From assembly GCA_964057225.1 (NCBI GenBank), contig OZ059900.1, positions 6,272,501 through 6,336,500 of the forward strand: a stretch of DNA of 64,000 nucleotides, in the 5' to 3' direction. Below, one piece after another: positions 34,641 through 46,939 of the stretch. Position 1 is the stretch's first letter; every line of letters begins with the position of its first letter. The notes under the pieces were generated by a model. It saw only the letters and a program-made list of their open reading frames with translations, did not search any database and was not told the DNA's origin. The position numbers and the translations under genes were made by a program. This DNA comes from Auanema rhodensis. Lineage: Eukaryota; Nematoda; Chromadorea; Rhabditida; Rhabditidae.

Positions 34641-36536
34641 TTTTTTAAGAAAATCAATATCTAATCGAGAATCCAAAAAACGGTCGAATGGATTTGGACT
34701 GTGAAAAATCGTTCTTTTTCAAAGTTTTGATCTTCGTAGCTCAGTTAGAAATTAATATTTTCCAGTTTTGATCAAACGGGCAAATTGTGGAAGATGAACT
34801 CTTTCATCTCACCAAATTTTGATATCGTACCTAGTCTAGTATAGAAGTTGTAGCCTCCTAAAGAGGAGAGATTAAGCCAAAAACGTGACTTTGAAACGCT
34901 ATATCTCCTTAACCATTGAGTTTTTCAGAAATATTTCAGCGGATCTGAACTCTACGTGAAAAGATCTCTTAGAAAAGCTGCCTATAGTGAAGATTGGAGT
35001 AGTTTGAAATTTGGAAAAACAGAGAATTTGGCCAATTTCCGGTTTGAGAAATAAAAATTTTGAGTTTTTTAAAAATTGAGGGTGCCTTCTGATAGAGCTT
35101 GAAATGCTGATTTCAAATATAAAAAGCAAATTTCTTCATTCTCACTTTGAAAGGAGTTATGAGACTTTTTATGTTTTTAAGTTTTCCATTCAGAAGGCCA
35201 TATCTACCTTCAGACGGCATTTGAGGAAATTTTAGTTAGCAGAATCGTTTTCTACGTGTCTGTTTTACTTGGTCAACTCAGTTTCAAATCATTTTGTTCG
35301 AATTTTCAATTTTCGATCAAATGGTCCAAATCCATGTACTACCCCCTTACCTACTTTTTCAAAAAAGTTGACCATCATCACATGAACTTTTAAGATTTTC
35401 TCAAGTTTTTTGTTGATTTCCAATATGAAACAATTATCTCTAATATCTTTAATTCTTATTTTTATAAAATATAAGTAAAGAAAAAAACTTGTGAAAATCT
35501 TAAAAGTTCATGTGATGATGGTCAACTTTGATGAAAAAGTAGATAAGGGGGTAGTACATGGATTTGGACCATTTGATCGAAAATTGAAAATGCGAACAGA
35601 ATGATTTGGAACTAAGTTGACCAAGTAAAACAGACACGTAGAAAACGATTCTGCTAACTAAAAATTTCTCAAATGCCGTCTGGAGGTAGATATGGCCTTC
35701 TGAATGCAAAAGATCAAAACATATAAAGTCTCATAACTCCTTTCACAGTGAGAATGGAGTTATTTGCCTTTCATATTTGAAACCAGCATTTCAAGCTTTA
35801 TCAGATGCAACCCTCAATTTTTAAAAAACTCGAAATTTTTATTTCTCAAACCGGAAATTGGCCAAATTCTCTATTTTTCCAAATTTCAAACTACTCCAAA
35901 TTCAATATAGGCAGCTTTTCTAAGAGATCTTTTCACGTAGAGTTCAGATCCGCCGAAATATTTCTGAAAAACTCGATGGTTAAGGAGATATAACGTTTCA
36001 AAGTCACGTTTTTGGCTTAATCTCTCCTCTTTAGGAGGCTACAACTTCTATACTAGACTAGGTACGATATCAAAATTTGGTGAGATGAAAGAGTTCATCT
36101 TCCACAATTTGCCCGTTTGATCAAAACTGGAAAATATTAATTTCTAACTGAGCTACGAAGATCAAAACTTTGAAAAAGAACGATTTTTCACAGTCCAAAT
36201 CCATTCGACCGTTTTTTGGATTCTCGATTCGATATTGATTTTCTTAAAAAACAGAGAAAGGTATTGAACTCAGTTACCTAATCTGTAATCCATGCAGTAC
36301 ACCTTTAGGCCATCCTGCTCATAGTAGTTTGTATCATTTCCTCTAGATTAACAGAGAATAAAGTTTGTTATAAACTTAAAAAGTTGAATATTTCAAAAAA
36401 TTTTGGAGAATTTCTTTTTAGTAAACTTCTATCAAGTTTTTGCTGGAATCGAAGTTTTCTGAAGTTGATATCGTATCTTAGAATTGAGTTCTCAGAGATG
36501 TTTCAAGATTCAAGTAAGGATAGAGATTTATAGAGA

Positions 36537-36540
<4 letters not shown>

Positions 36541-36578
<38 letters not shown>
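36541..36578 (+). repeat. (GA)n microsatellite in the right fold-back arm
   Basis: A near-pure run of GA dinucleotides, the expanded counterpart of a short CT run in the left arm. Confidence 0.9.
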
Positions 36579-36584
<6 letters not shown>

Positions 36585-36730
36585 GTTTTTATAAATTTCT
36601 TAGAGAGGATTTGAACCAACGAAAGTTTTTAACTAACCTGGAACACATCAACTATACCAAGATGTTATACTATTCAATCTATTAATAACAGATATGTTTT
36701 CCAAAATTCAATAATACATGAGCAAACTAC

Positions 36731-37192
36731 GGTAAATGATGGTTGTCTTGTTTTTTTACAAAGAATCTAGACTATATATAATATAGTTTCAAAATGGTTA
36801 TTACACGTTTATTCAATCAATAATCTAATTATATTTTCTTAGAATATATTTGAATTATACTGTTTGAAGATTTAATTCCTCTCTCTCTCTAACTATATTT
36901 GGTTGATGAGATATCACATTATTTTTCAAAATTTCAATTATTGTTAACTTTCCAAATGTACATAACATGAGTCCAAAGTCTTTCTTTTCTATGTCTGTTC
37001 CCAGTAAAATGAAGAAATTCATTCGAATAGTGAAAAAACTTTTATTGAAAAACGATAATTTACAAATTATGAGTAAAATTAATTTAAAAACCTAGTTATT
37101 ACAATAGTATTAATTCAAATATCACGTTGTTCCATATTATCCAATTCGTTACTGGAAAAAAGGCTCAATAAACTGAACTGTTGCAACAAAAC
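36731..37192. other. Intergenic gap between fold-back and gene remnant
   Basis: AT-rich, including a CT run near 36878-36891. No gene seen. Confidence 0.5.
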
Positions 37193-37412
37193 TCACGATT
37201 TCATATTCAAAGCATGTTCAAGTTCTTTAAAATGTTGTTTCGTTAGTAGAAACTCTTCTCTGTAGTCATCACCTTGACTGAATACAAATTTCAAGTAATC
37301 AGTCATCAGCGCGAGTTTATGGCATTCTTTGACTTAAGTAAGCATTTCTCGTCATGTCAGACATCTCATCAGTTTTCACGTCCAGAATATTTTTAACATG
37401 AGCAAACGATGA
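37193..37412 (-). pseudogene. Broken gene fragment next to the satellite
   Basis: On the minus strand two overlapping frames read as protein: an upstream piece (from 37412, includes FAHVKNILDVKTDEMSDM) and a downstream piece of 46 codons (37333-37193, includes KLALMTDYLKFVFSQ and REEFLLTKQHFKELEHAL, stop TGA). A one-base change near 37333 would join them, so a frameshift is likely; an intron is too short to fit. The upstream end runs into the first satellite bases (GATGATCAAA). No start codon or further exon is visible. Family not recognised; charged and helical. Confidence 0.5.
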
Positions 37413-37422
37413 TCAAATAACA

Positions 37423-40393
37423 TAAAAGTTACAAAAAAAGGTAAAATTTCAAAAACTTATAAGTAAAGAACTGTTCATTATTTTGAGATGAAATTCACAA
37501 AATTCTAAGATATGATATTAAACTCTACAATACTCAAAGATGATCAAACAATAAAAACGGTAATGTAGATTTCAAATTGATTGAAAAAATACAAAATTTC
37601 ACAAAAAAAGGTAAATTTTCAAAAACTTATAAGTAAAGAACTGTTCATTATTTTGAGATGAAATTCTCAAAATTGCAAGATATGATATCAAACTCTACAA
37701 TACTCAAAGATGATCAAAGAATAAAGAGGGTAATATAGATTTCAAATTGATTGAAAAAATACAAAATTTTACAAAAAAAGGTAAATTTTCAAAAACTTAT
37801 AAGTAAAGAACTGTTCATTATTTTGAGATGAAATTCTCAAAATTGCAAGATATGATATCAAACTCTACAATACTCAAAGATGATCAAAAAATAGAGACGG
37901 TAATGTAGATTTCAAATTGATTGAAAAAATACAAAATTTTACAAAAAAAGGTAAATTTTCAAAAACTTATAAGTAAAGAACTGTTCATTATTTTGAGATG
38001 AAATTCTCAAAATTGCAAGATATGATATCAAACTCTACAATACTCAAAGATGATCAAAAAATAGAGACGGTAATGTAGATTTCAAATTGATTGAAAAAAT
38101 ACAAAATTTTACAAAAAAAGGTAAATTTTCAAAAACTTATAAGTAAAGAACTGTTCATTATTTTGAGATGAAATTCTCGAAATTCTAAGATGTGATATTA
38201 AACTCTACAATACTCAAAGATCATCAAACAATAAAGACGGTAATGTAGATTTCAAATTGATTGAAAAAATACAAAATTTTACAAAAAAAGGTAAATTTTC
38301 AAAAACTTATAAGTAAAGAACTGTTCATTATTTTGAGATGAAATTCTCAAAATTGCAAGATATGATATCAAACTCTACAATACTCAAAGATGATCAAAAA
38401 ATAGAGACGGTAATGTAGATTTCAAATTGATTGAAAAAATACAAAATTTTACAAAAAAAGGTAAATTTTCAAAAACTTATAAGTAAAGAACTGTTCATTA
38501 TTTTGAGATGAAATTCTCAAAATTGCAAGATATGATATCAAACTCTACAATACTCAAAGATGATCAAAAAATAGAGACGGTAATGTAGATTTCAAATTGA
38601 TTGAAAAAATACAAAATTTTACAAAAAAAGGTAAATTTTCAAAAACTTATAAGTAAAGAACTGTTCATTATTTTGAGATGAAATTCTCGAAATTCTAAGA
38701 TGTGATATTAAACTCTACAATACTCAAAGATCATCAAACAATAAAGACGGTAATGTAGATTTCAAATTGATTGAAAAAATACAAAATTTTACAAAAAAAG
38801 GTAAATTTTCAAAAACTTATAAGTAAAGAACTGTTCATTATTTTGAGATGAAATTCTCAAAATTCTAAGATGTGATATTAAACTCTACAATACTCAAAGA
38901 TGATCAAAAAATAGAGACGGTAATGTAGATTTCAAATTGATTGAAAAAATACAAAATTTTACAAAAAAAGGTAAATTTTCAAAAACTTATAAGTAAAGAA
39001 CTGTTCATTATTTTGAGATGAAATTCTCAAAATTCTAAGATGTGATATTAAACTCTACAATACTCAAAGATGATCGAACAATAAAAACGGTAATGTAGAT
39101 TTCAAATTGATTGAAAAAATACAAAATTTTACAAAAAAAGGTAAATTTTCAAAAACTTATAAGTAAAGAACTGTTCATTATTTTGAGATGAAATTCTCAA
39201 AATTGCAAGATATGATATCAAACTCTACAATACTCAAAGATGATCAAAGAATAAAGAGGGTAATATAGATTTCAAATTGATTGAAAAAATACAAAATTTT
39301 ACAAAAAAAGGTGAATTTTCAAAAACTTATAAGTAAAGAACTGTTCATTATTTTGAGATGAAATTCTCAAAATTGCAAGATATGATATCAAACTCTACAA
39401 TACTCAAAGATGATCAAAGAATAAAGAGGGTAATGTAGATTTCAAATTGATTGAAAAAATACAAAATTTTACAAAAAAAGGTAAATTTTCAAAAACTTAT
39501 AAGTAAAGAACTGTTCATTATTTCGAGAAGAAATTCTCAAAAATCTAAGATGTGATATTAAACTCTACAATACTCAAAGATGATCAAACAATAAAGACGG
39601 TAATGTAGATTTCAAATTGATTGAAAAAATACAAAAAGTTACAAAAAAAGGTAAATTTTCAAAAACTTATAAGTAAAGAACTGTTCATTATTTCGAGAAG
39701 AAATTCTCAAAAATCTAAGATGTGATATTAAACTCTACAATACTCAAAGATGATCAAACAATAAAGACGGTAATGTAGATTTCAAATTGATTGAAAAAAT
39801 ACAAAAAGTTACAAAAAAAGGTAAATTTTCAAAAACTTATAAGTAAAGAACTGTTCATTATTTTGAGATGAAATTCTCAAAATTGCAAGATATGATATCA
39901 AACTCTACAATACTCAAAGATGATCAAACAATAAAGACGGTAATGTAGATTTCAAATTGATTGAAAAAATACAAAAAGTTACAAAAAAAGGTAAATTTTC
40001 AAAAACTTATAAGTAAAGAACTGTTCATTATTTCGAGAAGAAATTCTCAAAAATCTAAGATGTGATATTAAACTCTACAATACTCAAAGATGATCAAACA
40101 ATAAAGACGGTAATGTAGATTTCAAATTGATTGAAAAAATACAAAAAGTTACAAAAAAAGGTAAATTTTCAAAAACTTATAAGTAAAGAACTGTTCATTA
40201 TTTTGAGATGAAATTCTCAAAATTGCAAGATATGATATCAAACTCTACAATACTCAAAGATGATCAAACAATAAAGAGGGTAATGTAGATTTTGAATTGA
40301 TTGAAAAAATACAAAAAGTTACAAAAAAAGGTAAATTTTCAAAAACTTATAAGTAAAGAACTGTTCATTATTTCGAGAAGAAATTCTCAAAAA
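37423..40393. repeat. Satellite left edge, 3-mer (510-bp) higher-order pattern
   Basis: Diagnostic variants (CTCGAAATTCTAAG with TCATCAAACA) recur at 38171 and 38681, 510 bp apart. The first monomer is degenerate and lacks part of the unit, as expected at an array edge. From about 39500 a second variant type (TTTCGAGAAG) begins to alternate. Confidence 0.75.
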
Positions 40394-43300
40394 TCTAAGA
40401 TGTGATATTAAACTCTACAATACTCAAAGATGATCAAACAATAAAGACGGTAATGTAGATTTCAAATTGATTGAAAAAATACAAAAAGTTACAAAAAAAG
40501 GTAAATTTTCAAAAACTTATAAGTAAAGAACTGTTCATTATTTCGAGAAGAAATTCTCAAAAATCTAAGATGTGATATTAAACTCTACAATACTCAAAGA
40601 TGATCAAACAATAAAGACGGTAATGTAGATTTCAAATTGATTGAAAAAATACAAAAAGTTACAAAAAAAGGTAAATTTTCAAAAACTTATAAGTAAAGAA
40701 CTGTTCATTATTTTGAGATGAAATTCTCAAAATTGCAAGATATGATATCAAACTCTACAATACTCAAAGATGATCAAACAATAAAGACGGTAATGTAGAT
40801 TTCAAATTGATTGAAAAAATACAAAATTTTACAAAAAAAGGTAAATTTTCAAAAACTTATAAGTAAAGAACTGTTAATTATTTTGAGATGAAATTCTCAA
40901 AATTCTAAGATGTGATATTAAACTCTACAATACTCAAAGATGATCAAACAATAAAGACGGTAATGTAGATTTCAAATTGATTGAAAAAATACAAAATTTT
41001 ACAAAAAAAGGTAAATTTTCAAAAACTTATAAGTAAAGAACTGTTCATTATTTCGAGAAGAAATTCACAAAATTCTAAGATGTGATATTAAACTCTACAA
41101 TACTCAAAGATGATCAAACAATAAAGACGGTAATGTAGATTTCAAATTGATTGAAAAAATACAAAATTTTACAAAAAAAGGTAAATTTTCAAAAACTTAT
41201 AAGTAAAGAACTGTTCATTATTTTGAGATGAAATTCTCAAAATTCTAAGATGTGATATTAAACTCTACAATACTCAAAGATGATCAAACAATAAAGACGG
41301 TAATGTAGATTTCAAATTGATTGAAAAAATACAAAATGTTACAAAAAAAGGTAAATTTTCAAAAACTTATAAGTAAAGAACTGTTCATTATTTCGAGAAG
41401 AAATTCACAAAATTCTAAGATGTGATATTAAACTCTACAATACTCAAAGATGATCAAACAATAAAGACGGTAATGTAGATTTCAAATTGATTGAAAAAAT
41501 ACAAAAAGTTACAAAAAAAGGTAAATTTTCAAAAACTTATAAGTAAAGAACTGTTCATTATTTTGAGATGAAATTCTCAAAATTCTAAGATGTGATATTA
41601 AACTCTACAATACTCAAAGATGATCAAACAATAAAGACGGTAATGTAGATTTCAAATTGATTGAAAAAATTTAAAAAGTTACAAAAAAAGGTAAATTTTC
41701 AAAAACTTATAAGTAAAGAACTGTTCATTATTTCGAGAAGAAATTCACAAAATTCTAAGATGTGATATTAAACTCTACAATACTCAAAGATGATCAAACA
41801 ATAAAGACGGTAATGTAGATTTCAAATTGATTGAAAAAATACAAAAAGTTACAAAAAAAGGTAAATTTTCAAAAACTTATAAGTAAAGAACTGTTCATTA
41901 TTTCGAGAAGAAATTCACAAAATTCTAAGATGTGATATTAAACTCTACAATACTCAAAGATGATCAAACAATAAAGACGGTAATGTAGATTTCAAATTGA
42001 TTGAAAAAATACAAAATTTTACAAAAAAAGGTAAATTTTCAAAAACTTATAAGTAAAGAACTGTTAATTATTTTGAGATGAAATTCTCAAAATTCTAAGA
42101 TGTGATATTAAACTCTACAATACTCAAAGATGATCAAACAATAAAGACGGTAATGTAGATTTCAAATTGATTGAAAAAATACAAAAAGTTACAAAAAAAG
42201 GTAAATTTTCAAAAACTTATAAGTAAAGAACTGTTCATTATTTCGAGAAGAAATTCACAAAATTCTAAGATGTGATATTAAACTCTACAATACTCAAAGA
42301 TGATCAAACAATAAAGACGGTAATGTAGATTTCAAATTGATTGAAAAAATACAAAAAGTTACAAAAAAAGGTAAATTTTCAAAAACTTATAAGTAGAGAA
42401 CTGTTCATTATTTTGAGATGAAATTCTCAAAATTGCAAGATGTGATATTAAACTCTACAATACTCAAAGATGATCAAACAATAAAGACGGTAATGTAGAT
42501 TTCAAATTGATTGAAAAAATACAAAAAGTTACAAAAAAAGGTAAATTTTCAAAAACTTATAAGTAGAGAACTGTTCATTATTTTGAGATGAAATTCTCAA
42601 AATTGCAAGATGTGATATTAAACTCTACAATACTCAAAGATGATCAAACAATAAAGACGGTAATGTAGATTTCAAATTGATTGAAAAAATACAAAAAGTT
42701 ACAAAAAAAGGTAAATTTTCAAAAACTTATATGTAGAGAACTGTTCATTATTTTGAGATGAAATTCTCAAAATTGCAAGATGTGATATTAAACTCTACAA
42801 TACTCAAAGATGATCAAACAATAAAGACGGTAATGTAGATTTCAAATTGATTGAAAAAATACAAAAAGTTACAAAAAAAGGTAAATTTTCAAAAACTTAT
42901 AAGTAGAGAACTGTTCATTATTTTGAGATGAAATTCTCAAAATTGCAAGATGTGATATTAAACTCTACAATACTCAAAGATGATCAAACAATAAAGACGG
43001 TAATGTAGATTTCAAATTGATTGAAAAAATACAAAAAGTTACAAAAAAAGGTAAATTTTCAAAAACTTATAAGTAGAGAACTGTTCATTATTTTGAGATG
43101 AAATTCTCAAAATTGCAAGATGTGATATTAAACTCTACAATACTCAAAGATGATCAAACAATAAAGACGGTAATGTAGATTTCAAATTGATTGAAAAAAT
43201 ACAAAAAGTTACAAAAAAAGGTAAATTTTCAAAAACTTATATGTAGAGAACTGTTAATTATTTTGAGATGAAATTCTCAAAATTGCAAGATGTGATATTA

Positions 43301-46300
43301 AACTCTACAATACTCAAAGATGATCAAACAATAAAGACGGTAATGTAGATTTCAAATTGATTGAAAAAATACAAAAAGTTACAAAAAAAGGTAAATTTTC
43401 AAAAACTTATAAGTAGAGAACTGTTCATTATTTTGAGATGAAATTCTCAAAATTGCAAGATGTGATATTAAACTCTACAATACTCAAAGATGATCAAACA
43501 ATAAAGACGGTAATGTAGATTTCAAATTGATTGAAAAAATACAAAAAGTTACAAAAAAAGGTAAATTTTCAAAAACTTATAAGTAAAGAACTGTTCATTA
43601 TTTCGAGAAGAAATTCTCAAAAATCTAAGATGTGATATTAAACTCTACAATACTCAAAGATGATCAAACAATAAAGACGGTAATGTAGATTTCAAATTGA
43701 TTGAAAAAATACAAAAAGTTACAAAAAAAGGTAAATTTTCAAAAACTTATAAGTAAAGAACTGTTCATTATTTTGAGATGAAATTCTCAAAATTGCAAGA
43801 TATGATATCAAACTCTACAATACTCAAAGATGATCAAACAATAAAGACGGTAATGTAGATTTCAAATTGATTGAAAAAATACAAAATTTTACAAAAAAAG
43901 GTAAATTTTCAAAAACTTATAAGTAAAGAACTGTTAATTATTTTGAGATGAAATTCTCAAAATTCTAAGATGTGATATTAAACTCTACAATACTCAAAGA
44001 TGATCAAACAATAAAGACGGTAATGTAGATTTCAAATTGATTGAAAAAATACAAAATTTTACAAAAAAAGGTAAATTTTCAAAAACTTATAAGTAAAGAA
44101 CTGTTCATTATTTCGAGAAGAAATTCACAAAATTCTAAGATGTGATATTAAACTCTACAATACTCAAAGATGATCAAACAATAAAGACGGTAATGTAGAT
44201 TTCAAATTGATTGAAAAAATACAAAATTTTACAAAAAAAGGTAAATTTTCAAAAACTTATAAGTAAAGAACTGTTCATTATTTTGAGATGAAATTCTCAA
44301 AATTCTAAGATGTGATATTAAACTCTACAATACTCAAAGATGATCAAACAATAAAGACGGTAATGTAGATTTCAAATTGATTGAAAAAATACAAAATGTT
44401 ACAAAAAAAGGTAAATTTTCAAAAACTTATAAGTAAAGAACTGTTCATTATTTCGAGAAGAAATTCACAAAATTCTAAGATGTGATATTAAACTCTACAA
44501 TACTCAAAGATGATCAAACAATAAAGACGGTAATGTAGATTTCAAATTGATTGAAAAAATACAAAAAGTTACAAAAAAAGGTAAATTTTCAAAAACTTAT
44601 AAGTAAAGAACTGTTCATTATTTTGAGATGAAATTCTCAAAATTCTAAGATGTGATATTAAACTCTACAATACTCAAAGATGATCAAACAATAAAGACGG
44701 TAATGTAGATTTCAAATTGATTGAAAAAATTTAAAAAGTTACAAAAAAAGGTAAATTTTCAAAAACTTATAAGTAAAGAACTGTTCATTATTTCGAGAAG
44801 AAATTCACAAAATTCTAAGATGTGATATTAAACTCTACAATACTCAAAGATGATCAAACAATAAAGACGGTAATGTAGATTTCAAATTGATTGAAAAAAT
44901 ACAAAAAGTTACAAAAAAAGGTAAATTTTCAAAAACTTATAAGTAAAGAACTGTTCATTATTTCGAGAAGAAATTCACAAAATTCTAAGATGTGATATTA
45001 AACTCTACAATACTCAAAGATGATCAAACAATAAAGACGGTAATGTAGATTTCAAATTGATTGAAAAAATACAAAATTTTACAAAAAAAGGTAAATTTTC
45101 AAAAACTTATAAGTAAAGAACTGTTAATTATTTTGAGATGAAATTCTCAAAATTCTAAGATGTGATATTAAACTCTACAATACTCAAAGATGATCAAACA
45201 ATAAAGACGGTAATGTAGATTTCAAATTGATTGAAAAAATACAAAAAGTTACAAAAAAAGGTAAATTTTCAAAAACTTATAAGTAAAGAACTGTTCATTA
45301 TTTCGAGAAGAAATTCACAAAATTCTAAGATGTGATATTAAACTCTACAATACTCAAAGATGATCAAACAATAAAGACGGTAATGTAGATTTCAAATTGA
45401 TTGAAAAAATACAAAAAGTTACAAAAAAAGGTAAATTTTCAAAAACTTATAAGTAGAGAACTGTTCATTATTTTGAGATGAAATTCTCAAAATTGCAAGA
45501 TGTGATATTAAACTCTACAATACTCAAAGATGATCAAACAATAAAGACGGTAATGTAGATTTCAAATTGATTGAAAAAATACAAAAAGTTACAAAAAAAG
45601 GTAAATTTTCAAAAACTTATAAGTAGAGAACTGTTCATTATTTTGAGATGAAATTCTCAAAATTGCAAGATGTGATATTAAACTCTACAATACTCAAAGA
45701 TGATCAAACAATAAAGACGGTAATGTAGATTTCAAATTGATTGAAAAAATACAAAAAGTTACAAAAAAAGGTAAATTTTCAAAAACTTATATGTAGAGAA
45801 CTGTTCATTATTTTGAGATGAAATTCTCAAAATTGCAAGATGTGATATTAAACTCTACAATACTCAAAGATGATCAAACAATAAAGACGGTAATGTAGAT
45901 TTCAAATTGATTGAAAAAATACAAAAAGTTACAAAAAAAGGTAAATTTTCAAAAACTTATAAGTAGAGAACTGTTCATTATTTTGAGATGAAATTCTCAA
46001 AATTGCAAGATGTGATATTAAACTCTACAATACTCAAAGATGATCAAACAATAAAGACGGTAATGTAGATTTCAAATTGATTGAAAAAATACAAAAAGTT
46101 ACAAAAAAAGGTAAATTTTCAAAAACTTATAAGTAGAGAACTGTTCATTATTTTGAGATGAAATTCTCAAAATTGCAAGATGTGATATTAAACTCTACAA
46201 TACTCAAAGATGATCAAACAATAAAGACGGTAATGTAGATTTCAAATTGATTGAAAAAATACAAAAAGTTACAAAAAAAGGTAAATTTTCAAAAACTTAT

Positions 46301-46632
46301 ATGTAGAGAACTGTTAATTATTTTGAGATGAAATTCTCAAAATTGCAAGATGTGATATTAAACTCTACAATACTCAAAGATGATCAAACAATAAAGACGG
46401 TAATGTAGATTTCAAATTGATTGAAAAAATACAAAAAGTTACAAAAAAAGGTAAATTTTCAAAAACTTATAAGTAGAGAACTGTTCATTATTTTGAGATG
46501 AAATTCTCAAAATTGCAAGATGTGATATTAAACTCTACAATACTCAAAGATGATCAAACAATAAAGACGGTAATGTAGATTTCAAATTGATTGAAAAAAT
46601 ACAAAAAGTTACAAAAAAAGGTAAATTTTCAA
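40394..46632. repeat. 18-mer higher-order repeat (3,060 bp), two tandem copies
   Basis: Lines compared across this span match at offset 3060 (18 x 170), including rare variants such as ATTTAAAAAGTT at 41670 and 44730 and ATATGTAGAG runs. Identity breaks just before 40394 and after 46632. The pair looks like one recent unequal crossover or amplification step. Confidence 0.85.
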
Positions 46633-46939
46633 AAACTTATAAGTAGAGAACTGTTCATTATTTTGAGATGAAATTCTCAAAATTGCAAGATGTGATATTA
46701 AACTCTACAATACTCAAAGATGATCAAACAATAAAGACGGTAATGTAGATTTCAAATTGATTGAAAAAATACAAAAAGTTACAAAAAAAGGTAAATTTTC
46801 AAAAACTTATAAGTAGAGAACTGTTAATTATTTTGAGATGAAATTCACAAAATTCTAAGATGTGATATTGAACTCTACAATACTCAAAGATGATCAAACA
46901 ATAAAGACGGTAATGTAGATTTTGAATTGATTGAAAAAA

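Larger units (their letters stand above)
34190..36730. mobile_element. Long fold-back (inverted-repeat) element, about 1.25-kb arms
   Basis: The left arm (about 34190-35414) pairs with the reverse complement of the right arm (about 35478-36730) around a loop of roughly 60 bp. Pairing is good but imperfect: paired coordinates sum to 70920 at the outer end and 70893 at the inner end, so about 27 bp of indel difference has built up, partly from an expanded (GA)n run in the right arm (36541-36578) facing a short CT run in the left (34340-34358). Arms contain no convincing coding frame; the open frames at 34899-35129 and 35805-35993 are mirror images of the same sequence. Structure fits a fold-back transposon or a large non-autonomous MITE. 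No target-site duplication identified. Confidence 0.8.

Noticed and set aside
34899-35993. Transposase or other protein encoded in the fold-back arms
   Set aside because: The two mirror-image open frames are short, differ by indels and stops, and show no recognisable domain.
37141-37200. Very short intron (about 19 nt, GTGAGT...CAACAG) after the fragment at 37193
   Set aside because: Far shorter than any other intron here (minimum about 40 nt); the TGA is taken as the stop.
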